DNA of 64,000 bases, from NCBI GenBank assembly GCA_032622095.1, contig CP136067.1, positions 60,524,893-60,588,892 on the forward strand. The letters are read 5' to 3'. The position numbers were made by a program, and so were the translations under genes. Origin of the DNA: Siphonodentalium dalli (taxonomy: Eukaryota; Mollusca; Scaphopoda; Gadilida; Siphonodentaliidae). Positions within the stretch are counted from its first letter, which is position 1. Each line of letters starts with the position of its first letter. Of the stretch, positions 25,743 to 36,857 are shown piece after piece. The notes beneath the pieces are model-generated. The model did no database searches. It was not told the origin of the DNA and saw nothing but the letters and a program-made list of their open reading frames with translations.

Positions 25743-27487
25743 ATCATATAATATTGCCTGATTTATTCATACTCTGATTTAACAAAAATCATAACATTCT
25801 GCAGTAAGAAGGTAACTATGAATATTTTCAGCTGATTAATGTAACTCTACAGTTGTGAACACTTTAGTTTGGTGTGTTCCTCTGATATGTGGGCAAAACA
25901 ATTGCCGACCAAAATATACATAAATATTTTAAACAAATTATCAGAACTATAACTTCTATCTCTTATTCAGTGTAATCATGACATAATTGGCATTGGAAGT
26001 TGGTTGCTGATTGGTTAGTAGCCTTCTGGAAATATTTAATTGATTCTGTGGGGACATGCCTTAAATGACCAAACATGCCTCACACATCGCTGTGTCATTT
26101 TTATCATGTGAGCCAAATTTTTATTCATAAAAATTAGTACATAAAAATTATTAGAAGTCAAATCGATTTCTAATGCATGCAACCATTGATCCAATCCTGC
26201 CAACCAAAGTTTGCTTTTCCTGGTTAAAACATAACTCCAAATAAATGTTAATTTCATCTAAAATGTCCACCCCTGCATGGGGCTAAAAAAATAATCAACA
26301 TTAGCTTCAGTTGCCACATGTTCATGGAAACCAAAATAACCTCATTATGCCATCATACAGACCAGAGTGATGTACACTATCAACAGGAGGTTATCAAAAA
26401 ATGCTGTACATTTACTGCCGTTCATTTACCATAAGCACAAAATTGGAAAGTTGAATCTACATTTTTTGTATTATAAACATCCTTCTAGAATTGGAAAAGA
26501 AACCATTGTTGATAGCCATCATCACAGGCTAATTGAAGAGCATATCTCATTGTGGTCAGATTCTCGTCCCTGAGTTATCAAGATGACAGACAAAAAAAAA
26601 CATTGTTGTATTTAATATTTTAAACAGATTAATTATCTCCAGAATATTAGGAATTAAATAAAATCATTGAAAATTACAGATTTTAGCAAAGCTTCAGTAC
26701 CATATTATGTCCTGCTTGGCACATATGTAATTAGGTGAAATTCAGTGGAAATAGCTAAGGATACTACAAACGAGAGCATCATCTGGCACTTGTAAAATCT
26801 ACACTTCTGAATCTGAAGCTCTTCTAAAATATAAATCATACTGTAAATGAACAAACCACTGTTTATCTTCAATTATTTTATGCTAATAATAGTTTGTTGT
26901 AAGCAATTTATTATTAGCAAAATAATAAATTTAAATAAATTTAGATCATGTAAACTGAATGGGATAATATAACCACATGGCAATGTCATGACAGAAGAAT
27001 TACATTGGGATCCCAAACACCATTTGTTATTGTTTGTTGATGGAAACACAAAGTAGACACTTAGTGATTCATTGGTACACTGAAGAAGTGCTTGGCCCCA
27101 CAGCAGATTAAATTATCTAAACAAGATTTTTGATATCAGGTACCATCCACCCATTTTAGCTTTGTTTGTATGAATAAATATAACAGAAGTGTACAGCACC
27201 CTTGATGCATCCTCTAAATCTTTCTGTCTGATAGTATAACTTAATTCGAGAATAAGAGAAAACACCTGTATTTGTTCTTATAGCGAAGCCAGGATCTGAT
27301 AAATGGGAAGATTATATGGGAGTGTCAAAACATTGTACGCTGCAAGAGATGAAGGAAACTAGATCTGCATTGTTACATAGCCCATGTCTGTTAAAATATC
27401 ATGCTTTTGTTTAACCAGAGGAAAACACTCCAGCTATATTTAGAATGTGATTATTCTGACAAATCAAAAATAAGAAATGATTACATA
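25743..27487. other. Probable UBXN4 3' UTR and downstream DNA
   Basis: No gene or bounded repeat is seen. Because UBXN4 ends at 27488 on the minus strand, its 3' UTR must enter this stretch. A minus-strand AATAAA (plus-strand tttatt near 26906) is one possible polyadenylation signal about 580 bases after the stop, but nothing else singles it out. Confidence 0.35.
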
Positions 27488-27620
27488 TCACATTTGCTGG
27501 GTGGAGTTCCCATTCCATGTTGCGTTTTCATCATCATCATCATCTTGGGTGTTTCGGAATTTCCTTACATTACCACCTTCATCAGTAAAATCAGAGTTTG
27601 GTGTCCGCCTCCTGAAAGCT
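27488..27620 (-). CDS. UBXN4: UBXN4, last coding exon
   Basis: Read on the minus strand, a tattccag acceptor is followed by one base completing a Thr codon, then AFRRRTPNSDFTDEGG, VRKFRNTQDDDDDEN and the C terminus ATWNGNSTQQM, with TGA at 27488-27490. The closing (N)NTWNGNSTQQM motif is highly characteristic of UBXN4. The human protein ends in essentially the same way, so start frame and stop are secure. UBXN4 is an integral ER-membrane protein whose cytosolic UBX domain recruits p97/VCP for ER-associated degradation. This tail faces the cytosol. The acidic run DDDDDEN is encoded by a GAT repeat. The exon joins at phase 2 with 28169-28392. Confidence 0.95.
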
Positions 27621-28168
27621 CTGGAATATTAAACACAATCTCAAATAAATAAATAGCACTGTAATAATTGGCAAGTCACTTATAATCCCAGCAAACATTC
27701 TTCAGGAACAAAAATATCGAAGCATCCAATTGACAAAGTTGCCATTTTATTAAAATCCTTATCTACTTACCACGTGGCATCGACATAATCCATTGAAATA
27801 TGAACAAAAGTCCACATTTGTCCAAAAATTTAAAGAAATCGAGTCAAAAATAGATTTATCACATGTTTTATAAACAAATACACAATGTTTTGACTTTGAC
27901 AGAAGTTAGTGTAACAATATGTTATTCCAAATCAAACATATAATATAAGCAAAGTACAAATACAGGTACATATAAATATTCAGAATGAGGATCAGACAAG
28001 CAGACAACCGAAGACGCTTATCGCAGAATAAAATACTGACTACATGGTCACTGGATCTGTGCTTGATTGGCTGTGAACTCTGGCAGTAAACTGTGAAGGT
28101 CAAGAAATTACATGGCGGATTTCCCAGATTTAAGGATTTATGCCCTAATTTTTGTGTATGTAACTTAC

Positions 28169-28392
28169 GTTGCAGGCCTATCTGGTCTATGCTGGTTATC
28201 ACTTGAGGTCGAAGGTTGAGACCTAGTTTGTTGTTGATTTGTTATGCCCTCTGGTGGTTTGTTTGTGCCCATAAAAAAATGGCTGATGAAGTTCCAAACA
28301 ACCAGCAGTGGACTTATGAAGAGAGTGTGCAGTAACCCATACAATCCCTCTCCGCTATTGTTATTTCTTGGTGATACTGATTTTTCTATTGC
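28169..28392 (-). CDS. UBXN4: UBXN4, exon with the intramembrane hairpin
   Basis: Minus-strand exon of 224 bp with acceptor ttattttcag and consensus donor AAC/gtaagt. It begins AIEKSVSPRNNNSGEG and continues LYGLLHTLFISPLLVVWNFI, then SHFFMGTNKPP and a Gln/Ser-rich tail. The hydrophobic stretch corresponds to the ER-membrane-embedded hairpin that follows the UBX domain in UBXN4 (family pattern: Leu-rich, Trp before a second hydrophobic half, ending SNFLF or SHFFM). It enters in phase 0 from the UBX exon (32152-32274) and leaves with two bases carried to the last exon. A fragment of the pearl-like repeat begins only about a dozen bases upstream of its splice acceptor. Confidence 0.95.
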
Positions 28393-28403
28393 CTGAAAAT
28401 AAA

Positions 28404-28505
28404 AATGAAAGTGTCAATGATATTGTAGCTCAACATTGAGAGGGATAATCTCATACATCACAGTCAATGGAGCGATAAGGAATACAGAAATGTTCAAGTA
28501 ATACC
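28404..28505 (+). repeat. 5' fragment of pearl/Helitron-like element
   Basis: gaaagtgtcaatgatattgt followed by agctcaac, then gagggataatctcat and cagtcaatggagcgataagg. This matches the left end of the element at 35575 for about 100 bp and then diverges. It is inside UBXN4, next to the acceptor of exon 28169-28392. Confidence 0.6.
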
Positions 28506-28846
28506 AGATAGTATGGGCTCTCATCACACAAGGTGTCACCAGAAAGGGGAATTTCAGTGACCACCATATTTATGTAGCACAACTATTCTAATTTCAGGAT
28601 CCGGTTGTCGCGGGGTCAATATCTGGGGCAAAATATGATTTTTTTCACATTTTCCTCATGCTACCCCCTGTGCTACCCAACCTTATTTGTATGCATTTTA
28701 CGGGTTATTTCATGTGATGTTCATCAGTCTAAGCTTCTTAACCCTTTGAACCCTGGCTCCCCACAACGATCGACACCCTGACCCTGGGCTCCCAGTGGTA
28801 TTTTTTATATTGTGGCCAGTGTTTAGATGTATGGTGTTGTTTATGT

Positions 28847-30160
28847 TCAAGTGGTGTCATATTTCTGAAACTTTAGATGTAGGTTCCCCATGGACCACTG
28901 ATTATGTTACGATCTGGTTACATTGCCACATGGTCACTCCCTGTTAACACTTATTATTTATGTGGGCAGTAGCAGTAGTCATCCAGCGCCTATGGCGCAA
29001 AAGATACTATGGGTGGTGGGATGGGGTGGTGGGCGGCCCACCTTACACTTATTATTTATGTGGACAGTAGCAGTAGTGGGCAGTAGGTGGCTGGGAATTT
29101 ATTATTATTTATGTGGGCAGTAGCCTTTATACGGGCGCCTGCAGCGCATAAGATACTATGGGTGGCGGGATGGGGTGGTGGGTGGGAACTTATTATTTAT
29201 GTGGGCAGTAGCTTTTATATACGGGTGCCTGCGGCGCATAAGATACTATGGGTGGTGGGATGGGGTAGTGGGTGGGAACTTATTATTATTTATGTGGGCA
29301 GTAGCCTTTATACGGGCGCCTGTGGCGCATAAGATACTATGGGTGGCGGGATGGGGTTCCCACCCACCACCCCATCCCACCACCCATAGTATATTATGTG
29401 CCGCAGTGCCCGTATAAAGGCTACTGCCCACACAAATAATAACGGTTGATAGACATCCACCCGATATTGAAAGTAAAATACAATTATAGCTTTTACGGTC
29501 GTAATTCAGCCCAAGGAAATGGCGTATTTGATGCAGTCAACACCCTATTGTGAAATCTGAGATATATCTGGCCAGAAGTCTGATCCTAATTGTATTTAAG
29601 AGTAGCAACGGTTGCTAAGAAAATACCCCAAATGATCGAATGACACCATTGCCCTGTGAATCCAATTGTATTATTCCCCAATTTAGACATTCTTGGCATG
29701 CACATGCTGATGGTTACGGTATGTTCAAATGGTGCTACAGGTCTGAAATTTTACAGGTATGTTCCCATGGGCCACTGTGTAATTTTGTTTGTTCCCATGG
29801 GCCACTGTGTATTTTTTTTAGAACGGTATACTTTGCCACACGATCACTCCCTGGTAACGGTTTCTAAACAACTACCCGGAACTGAAAGTATAATGCAATT
29901 ATAGCTTATATCGTCGTATAATTCCGCGCTAAGAAACAGCATTTTCTATGCAGTCAATACCCTATTGTGAAACTGGAGATACATCAGGTCAGAAGATTGA
30001 ACCTACATGTAGTTTGTATTTAACGGTATCAATGGTTGCTAAGCATATAGCCCAAGTGATCGAATGACACCACTTCCCTGTGCATTCAATGGCATTACGT
30101 CCCGTTTTAGACATTGCCTATAAGGCACGGTGATGGTCATGTTCAAATGGTGCCACGAGT
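28847..30160 (+). repeat. Tandem duplication, about 400-bp unit, two copies plus start of a third
   Basis: The phrase tgttcaa.tggtg occurs at 28847, 29722 and 30142. Between these points the same order of blocks recurs: ttcccatggrccactg, gccaca.g.tcactccctg.taac, then tgaaagtataatgcaattat, tgcagtcaa.accctattgt and tgatcgaatgacacca. The first copy is split by the foldback minisatellite 28949-29442; without it the unit is about 380 bp, against about 420 bp for copy 2. Confidence 0.75.
28949..29442. mobile_element. Foldback minisatellite inserted in the tandem duplication
   Basis: Five direct partial units of about 50-95 bp (ttattatttatgtgggcagt, gcctttatacgggcgcctg, gcgcataagatactatgggt, ggtgggatggggtggtgggt) run from 28951 to about 29351. 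They are followed by one unit in inverted orientation (29352-29442) that ends gctactgcccacacaaataa. The two termini are therefore inverted repeats of one another, and the copy at 29722-30141 shows the uninterrupted site. Open frames rich in WVVGWGGG are by-products of this array. Confidence 0.8.
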
Positions 30161-30591
30161 CTTAAACTTTACATAATTGCTCAATAATGCATGATTTGTT
30201 TGTAATGTGCACATGCAAGTAGATCGGACTAGATGGTATTGTGACCATGCAACCCATTTCCACAGTACTACTCTGGTGCAATATCAAAACGTGCAGCTGT
30301 ATAACGCAAATTTATGTACTATGGAGATCCTTGATGTGATTGTATCATTTCACAAAAAATCCATACATTTATCATTTTATCCGCTGGGCCGATTTCCCGG
30401 TATCCGCTGGGCCGATTTCCAGATTGGTGTTGGAAAACTGCCAGACGGATTTTGACGAAATTTGATATTTAGTGGTAATTTTTTCCAGGGAGTGTTTTGG
30501 ATGGGTCAAATCGTGACCCCACCTGACCTTGACCTTCAAAATGGTCAATTCAAGGTCAAAGCCCGGACGAAGTCGGGTCACCTTCTAGTCT

Positions 30592-30838
30592 GATATATAA
30601 ATGAATTGTATGGGAGATATTTTGATTAATATAATGTCCCAATGTATAAGTGCAATAGATTATGATACCACACGTAAACAACAGAAAATACGCATCAATT
30701 AAAATAAATTATTGGACCCTTTTGACCCAAATTAATTAATATTTATTGCTATGACGATGACACTAAACTCACACATGAATCGGCATGATGTCATGTACAT
30801 TTGTATATGATGTTATAAATACTCTCCAAAGGGTTAAG
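30592..30838. repeat. Partial TTAA MITE family C
   Basis: Shares ttttgattaatataatgtcc, ccttttgaccca and atactctccaaagggttaa with the right part of 17701-18026. Only the right TTAA end is intact. Confidence 0.6.
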
Positions 30839-31370
30839 CAAGCTTTTCTCTATTGTGTGTATAGTTTCAGTGCACACCTCCCTAAATGATCAGAGATATG
30901 GCATCTCAAACTAACCCACACAAACAATTATGCAAGTAACTTGATGGTGCCATTTTGGAAGAAATGTTAATCTCCCTTTATAGTTTGTGATGTCACTGAC
31001 ACTCATATTTGTTTAATGCTAAACTGTATGCATAAGATAGTTTGTTCTTATACATGAAAATAAATAAAACAGCAGAGTGAATGTTTGTTGCGCACAATAA
31101 ATGATTATCTGTTGTGAATAAATTATAGTTTAATTCCTGAAAGTTTGTTTGGTTGTCATATTTGCACATATAGAAGTCATGTGAGTTTGGCCAAGATTGT
31201 CACATTCAAATGTTATGCGACCATTAACTGGCCGTAAATTAATTGTTCATTTTAGCGTAAAACATTTTAAGTTATAATACATGTATGTAGTCTTAATAGG
31301 ATTGATTGGATTTTGGCGAAATGATTTTATTGTGACAGCCTATATAAATATCTGTACTGAGGATGAGTAA

Positions 31371-31437
31371 TGCCGGAAGTGGGGCAATGACGTCATGATA
31401 TTATAAATATGGACGCGCCATAATTAGCGGAAGTTTT
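31371..31437 (+). promoter_or_regulatory. Promoter-like motif cluster within a UBXN4 intron
   Basis: Within 67 bp: a GCCGGAAGT ETS-type site (31372), a full CRE TGACGTCA (31388-31395), TATAAATA (31402-31409), the GC-richer gacgcgcc and a second ETS-type GCGGAAGT (31428). The order is compatible with a plus-strand promoter starting near 31435, antisense to UBXN4. No plus-strand gene was recognised downstream, so this could be a solo transposon promoter or chance. Confidence 0.35.
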
Positions 31438-32151
31438 GAATTAAATGATGTGATATCGTTGTGTTTGAGCATATTAACTGAGAAGTGAGAGGTATTTTAT
31501 TGTACCACGGTTGACTAAATATAATAACGGCCTGATTTGTTGAGGGTTTCCTTCCCCTTTAATTCTTGTTATTTTGGACTACAATCCTCGATGGTGCCTT
31601 TGTGTGGATTTTATATCTTTCAGTGTGGTTATTTCCATTATTTCACAAATTGATAAAGAATCAAACATTGCTAGTCAAATGAGAATGTCTCATGTATAAA
31701 TTGTATCATGCCCATGGGTAACCAGTGCTATTTCATGGAACCTGTATAATTTACACAATGATGAATGTTCTCAATGAAAATATCATTTGGCACAATGAAT
31801 AATGAATAGATTTTCCTATTGTTCAACTCATAACAATGAAAACCTATTCAAATATTTGAAGCAAGCCAGCTATGTGTATGGCATGGAAAGTCATCAAAAT
31901 ACGATGTGAAGTTTCACGAAGATTGGAAAAGAGATATGGGCTGTAGGCAAAGGAATTATGAAAGTATTGCACAGTAATGTATGGATGAAAAAGCTCATCT
32001 TGACTGTAAAACTGAGCTAAAAGAATGGGTATGTAACCATGACTACACAATACAGAAGTCGATGGTGAAGAAAATGCCAATTCATGCATATTTGTTTAGT
32101 TCCCTCCAGGTACGAGATCATAATAAAAATATGATTTGAATAATTACTCAC

Positions 32152-32274
32152 AGGTAGGACAATGATGGATGCACTCGGTGCTAGCTGAAGGGAAATCAGT
32201 GATTGAGAGAAATCCTCAGGTGTGAAAATTCTTTTTGGGAAAGATGTTGATAGTCTGACTGGTTTTCCAATGCT
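32152..32274 (-). CDS. UBXN4: UBXN4, exon encoding the C-terminal half of the UBX domain
   Basis: A 123-bp minus-strand exon, phase 0 at both ends, with acceptor tttgtttcag and donor CCT/gtgagt. It encodes SIGKPVRLSTSFPKRIF, TPEDFSQSLISLQ and LAPSASIIVLP. The pattern FPRR-FT-ED---(L)--L-LAPSASVVLLP is the second half of the UBX fold in UBXN4. The FP-R turn is the p97/VCP contact loop of UBX domains (FPR in the canonical case; here FPKR). The preceding exon (55989-56091) provides the first half of the fold. The intron between these two exons is 23.7 kb and contains the nested transposons. Confidence 0.95.
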
Positions 32275-32460
32275 CTGAAACAAAACATGATAATAGCAAT
32301 TACTACACATCCATGCTGTAATTTTGCAAAATAAAATTGAATGACCAAAATTTAATAAATATCAAATTGTCCTTGGACATTATAGACCCATGACATTGAC
32401 ATCCTCTTACAAAATACTCGTCCCCAGATAATTTATCTAGAAATATAAACCAACAAATCG

Positions 32461-32707
32461 TTCAAAGCACTTTTGATAATGAAGAGATTAGTTGGTAATT
32501 CAGAAATATTTCTTCATATTTTTCAGCTTTGATCCGTGACCCGATCTGCATAATAAAGCTGAGTATGCTGATTGGCTTGAATAATCAAGCAGGTTGGGCA
32601 GTGTTGAATATATATGTAAATTAGGTCACGAATGTAAGCAGATATATATGAAAAAGTATTTCAGAATCACCAACTAATCTCTTCGCTATTAAAAGTGCCT
32701 TGAATGA
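32461..32707. mobile_element. MITE with about 58-bp terminal inverted repeats
   Basis: ttcaaagcacttttgataat and the following gaagagattagttggta are mirrored by taccaactaatctcttcg-type sequence at the right, ending attaaaagtgccttgaa. The arms are about 85-90 percent identical by eye. It sits just upstream (in gene direction) of the UBX exon of UBXN4. Confidence 0.75.
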
Positions 32708-33004
32708 TTTTTTAGTTAATATATGTCAGACACCAACCAAACACATAAGTACTGTTTCTTGTAGACATGATTATTGCACATGCTGTTATATATAAAGTGG
32801 CCTGAACAATATCACATCATCCCATTTCTCCTTATATGGAATCCAATTGTCTATTATTGTTGAGAATATTGTATGGTAAACATAGCATAAACATCACGCA
32901 TTGAGTCAGTACATGAGGTCGATATAATGTTGATTAGTTGAGTTTGTAACTAACCATTATGGGAGAAAATTTTGCCCTGGCATTAAGTGGAGAATATGTA
33001 GCTA

Positions 33005-33119
33005 GTGCAGACACTTAAACTGTTTGTCTGCGAGGGGGGATTTGAGCATCTATTGGGCGAGGCTCTGCCAAATCAAATAAATGTCTAACCCCCCAAACAG
33101 ACATAAACAGTTTAGGTGA
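33005..33119. repeat. Palindromic short repeat (cacttaaactgtttgtctg)
   Basis: acacttaaactgtttgtctg near 33010 is the inverse of cagacataaacagtttaggt near 33099. The ggggggattt and aacccccc blocks are also inverted. It is probably a minimal MITE. Confidence 0.5.
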
Positions 33120-33927
33120 CAGCATTAACTGTATATATTTTATATATCTATTGCAAAAATCTTGTCCTTTCAATAGGAAAAGTGTCATTTTCCAAAGTGT
33201 TCTATTCGTTTCTTTGATGACAGCCATGCATTCATGAGTACGAGGAAACTAATCAGTGTTCATGGCATGGGTAAGATGGAGGGCAAATGATAAAGAAATA
33301 GTTAGCTTTTTCTATAAGTTCTAATAGTTAATATTTACACTCACACATGCATTAGCATGAATGTATGGTGTTGGTTGGTCGAAATTACATCACACGACGT
33401 CATGCACAGACCCCAACTGAGGAGCAAGATGGCGGACAGATAGGCTGAAACGATTGTTGTGGTTCGATTTTTGATGTTAGTTCGATTTTTATGCCTTGAA
33501 CTTCCAAACAGGATGGCAAGGAGGGACTGTTGGATTCTGTGTGTCTCTCAAACTTTTCGTACATTGACGATAAAGTACCACTTGTTGCTATTTTGGAGCT
33601 CTTTATATAAATTTTTTTCAGTTTCGCAGAACATAAACAATCTATCTCAATATTCACAATTCGTGCAATCAAGAATGATACCTATACAGTCCGACACGTC
33701 AAAATTTTCACAAAGTCAGCCCAATCGTAGTGAATGCCAGCCCAGGTTATACACAGGAACACATCGGCCAGCTGTTGATGACATCCAGCAGAGTGAAAAG
33801 TGCTCGGTCGAGCAATCAGATTAACGTTCCTATTCGGTTAGTTCGCCTGTGGAGTCAATCAGCCATTAAGGTGGCCCCAATCGAAATCTAATCGTGTCTG
33901 GTTATTCTTGTTGAAAATTGAAAATTA

Positions 33928-35574
33928 ATGACTCAAAATGGAACATAGCAGCCAATCACCAAAATAATTAGAAACCTTGATACACAAGAAGACTTTGTGG
34001 AATCGACTAATGCCTATATTCAGTCTATTTCAATTGGAATCCCATTGGGAAACGTGGATCATCATAGTCAAAATCGAGAACTCAGTGATACAGTGGTAGA
34101 TCAACATTTACTTTACCCACATAACCTCTACACAAGTCTGAATATTCTGCTCACAGAAATGAACTCAAACGATTCAAATCAAGTTTCTCTCTGCATACTG
34201 GACGCCTTAAAATTTGTCAACTCAATCCCAAAAGAAGACTATATCAAATTCCTTAAAGAGGCAGGTCCTGAAGATGTGCTCGAAAAAATGCGACATTGTG
34301 TTTTCGATGAAGTGAAAAATTCTCGTTCTTTTCAATTTGATCAAAGTTTTAGCCTCAAAAAGCAAGTTCAACCAAAGTCATCGAATGGTCCAAGTATTGT
34401 GGAAAAACTTTGTGTCGACATATATAACTTGATGATATTCTTGGCTGACGGCGATCAGGAAGTTATATCAGATATGATCAGCACCAGTACGAAAAAGTCT
34501 ACGAGTGTTGCTCTTTCTCAACAAAATGGTCAAATAAATCCCAGTGACTCCGGATCGCGTGCCCCAACAATGAATTCCTCTTTAATGGATTTGGGGAAGG
34601 ATGTTCTAATTTTACAATCTGATCACAAAAGTCTAGGTTCTGAACTTCACAAAATAATTCCTGAACTAAATTCTTCGATCGCAAACTTGAATGGTCGCGT
34701 CACTGCGATTGAACACAAATTATCAACCATTGAATCCGAGCATGCAGCGGAACTATTAAAGAATTCTCATGTCGAACACACATTACAAGAATTGTGTACA
34801 AGAATAACGAACATTGACAGGTTGATAACAAGTGTCAAGGATGAAAGAATGAACAGCACTGCTAGTACTCGATATGATATGCATAAACTTTCGTGTGACA
34901 TTGATGGTTTTCGACGCGGCATAGAAGTAAATTCATATAACATTAATGCCTTAAATTTCTCTTTTGCCGAAATTACCAACAAGATAAAGGATGCAGGCAG
35001 AGTGGACAAAATTCAAACCGATACAAGTACGCGGTATTTTGAACTTATAGAAAAGGCATTCACCAACCTCACTGACACTATGAGTGGCAAGCTTGAAACT
35101 ATTGGATCCGAAGTGTCCGCCCTTAAGAACTCCGCTATCACTTCTCCCAAAGTAAACAGGGTCTACACATCAATAGGGAAAAAGGGCAGTCAAATGTCAT
35201 TGATTTCAGTCGATGTTTCCGTTGATGAACCCTCTGCTACTTCACGTCACGACAATGAGGATTATTCGTCGACAATCTGAGCTACGACACTAAGGCAGTG
35301 GATATTGTTGATCACCTTATTGAAAATGATGTTCGATTCTCAGTAGTTAAAGTGATGTACAATGCATGGAAAAACAAAGCAACGTGCAGAGTAAACGCCG
35401 GCGTCGGCCATGTGGATGTTGTAAAGGGGGATAATTTCTGGTGGGATGATGTTACCTGCGATGACTGGACCCCATTTGGAGTTTCATACAAATTCGGTAG
35501 ACCAATCAATTGGAATGACTACATTGACGATAAAAACAATGACAAATATTCCAGTCATGCCAACAACAACAACA
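33928..35574 (+). pseudogene. LINE ORF1 protein, 5' and main part (nonsense and frameshift)
   Basis: The largest open frame in the window (to TGA 35278-35280). An ATG at 33928 is in frame but a TAG at 33946 interrupts it at the seventh codon, so this ATG is taken as the ancestral start. The N-terminal half is polar; about 34590-34840 encodes heptad-like repeats (LGSELHKIIPELNSSIANL, then NGRVTAIEHKLSTIESEHA) predicted to form a coiled coil, as in LINE ORF1 RNA-binding proteins that trimerise. Near 35265 the frame shifts and continues as a Trp-rich C-terminal segment (NFWWDDVTCDDWTPFGVSYK) up to an Asn run where the next element is inserted. I do not recognise that C-terminal domain. Confidence 0.75.
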
Positions 35575-35694
35575 ATGAAAGTGTCAATGACACTGTAGCT
35601 CAACTTGGAAAGGGAATAATTTAATGTATTACAGTCAATGGAGCGATTAGGAATGTGGAAAGTTGAATGTCTAATACTAGTTTATAGACATAAA

Positions 35695-36660
35695 CAGAAA
35701 AGTAAAATCCAAGATGGCTGCTGGCAGCCATGTTTTCGGCCGAATGACCCCAAAATGAGTCGTTCCCATCTACATGTCATCGTTAACATCAATGACAAAT
35801 TTTATGATGATCAGATTAAAGGTACAACCTGTAGCCCATGCTAAAGAATTTAGTCATACAAAGAGTAAAATCCAAGATGGCTGCTGGCGGCCATGTTTGT
35901 TGGCCGAATGACCACAAAATGACTAGTTCCCATCTGTAGACATGTCATTATTAACATTCATGACAAACTTTATGATGATCAGACTAAAGGTACGACCTGT
36001 AGCCTGTGCTAAAGAATTTAGTCATACAAAGAGTAAAATCCAAGATGGCTGCTGGCGGCCATGTTTTTTGGCCGAATGACCCCAAAATGACCTGTTCCCA
36101 TCTACATGTCATTATTAACATCCATGACAAATTTTATGATGATCAGACTAAAGGTACAACCTGCAGCCCGTGCTAAAGAATTTAGTCATACAAAGAGTAA
36201 AATCCAAGATGGCTGCTGGCGGCGATGTTTTTTGGCCGAATGACCCCAAAATTACTCGTTCCCATCTACATGTCAATATTATCATCCATGACAAATTTCA
36301 TGATGATCAGACAAACAGTACGACCTGTGGCCCGTGCTAATGGATTAAATTTTGAAATCCAAGATGGCCGCTGGCGGCCATGTTTTTTGTCTGAATGACC
36401 CCAAAATGACTCGTTCCCATCTACATTCCAATATCAACAGCCATGACAAATTTTATGATGATCAGACTAAAGGTACGACCTGTAGCCCGTGCTAAAGGAT
36501 TTAGTCATACAAAGAGTAAAATCCAAGATGGCTGCTGGCGGCCATGTTTTTTGGCCAAATGACCCCAAAATTACTCGTTCCCATATACATGTCAATATTA
36601 ACATCCATGACAAATTTCATGACAATAAGACAAACAGTACGGCCTGTAGCCCGTGCTAAT
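35695..36660 (+). repeat. Tandem array, about 165-bp unit, six copies, with YY1-like motifs
   Basis: Units begin at about 35702, 35866, 36034, 36198, 36352 and 36517 with aaatccaagatggctgctgg, then cggccatgttttttggccga, atgaccccaaaatgac, cgttcccatctacatgtca, catccatgacaaattt, atgatgatcagac and gcccgtgctaa. A seventh unit in the same orientation survives at 48294-48443 on the far side of the inserted 11.6-kb element. Confidence 0.85.
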
Positions 36661-36857
36661 TAATAGAGGCTCTTATGTCCATTTTTTGGCTCCCGTGTGC
36701 ATTTTGTGAAGAAATATAGCCATGATGTTGCTTGATATCTCGGGCACCAGAAAACAAATGTTAGACACCTGGGGGTCGCGACTGGGTGGATTTATGACGT
36801 CATCAAGATGGCCGCCATCCAAAATTTCAGAGTAGGCACTGAATCAGTTTGATTAAT

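Noticed and set aside
28923-29431. Overlapping frames with repeated WVVGWGGG and MWAVAF phrases
   Set aside because: Direct translation of the foldback minisatellite in several frames; no evidence of coding.
30515-30565. Nuclear-receptor-like half sites (gaccttgacctt, caaggtcaaag)
   Set aside because: Such AGGTCA-type phrases are common in dispersed mollusc repeats; no gene start nearby, so no regulatory role is claimed.
33459-33824. A 121-codon frame upstream of LINE ORF1
   Set aside because: Its N-terminal half uses a non-ATG start and overlaps low-complexity T-rich sequence; no domain. Treated as LINE 5' untranslated region or decayed ORF1 sequence.
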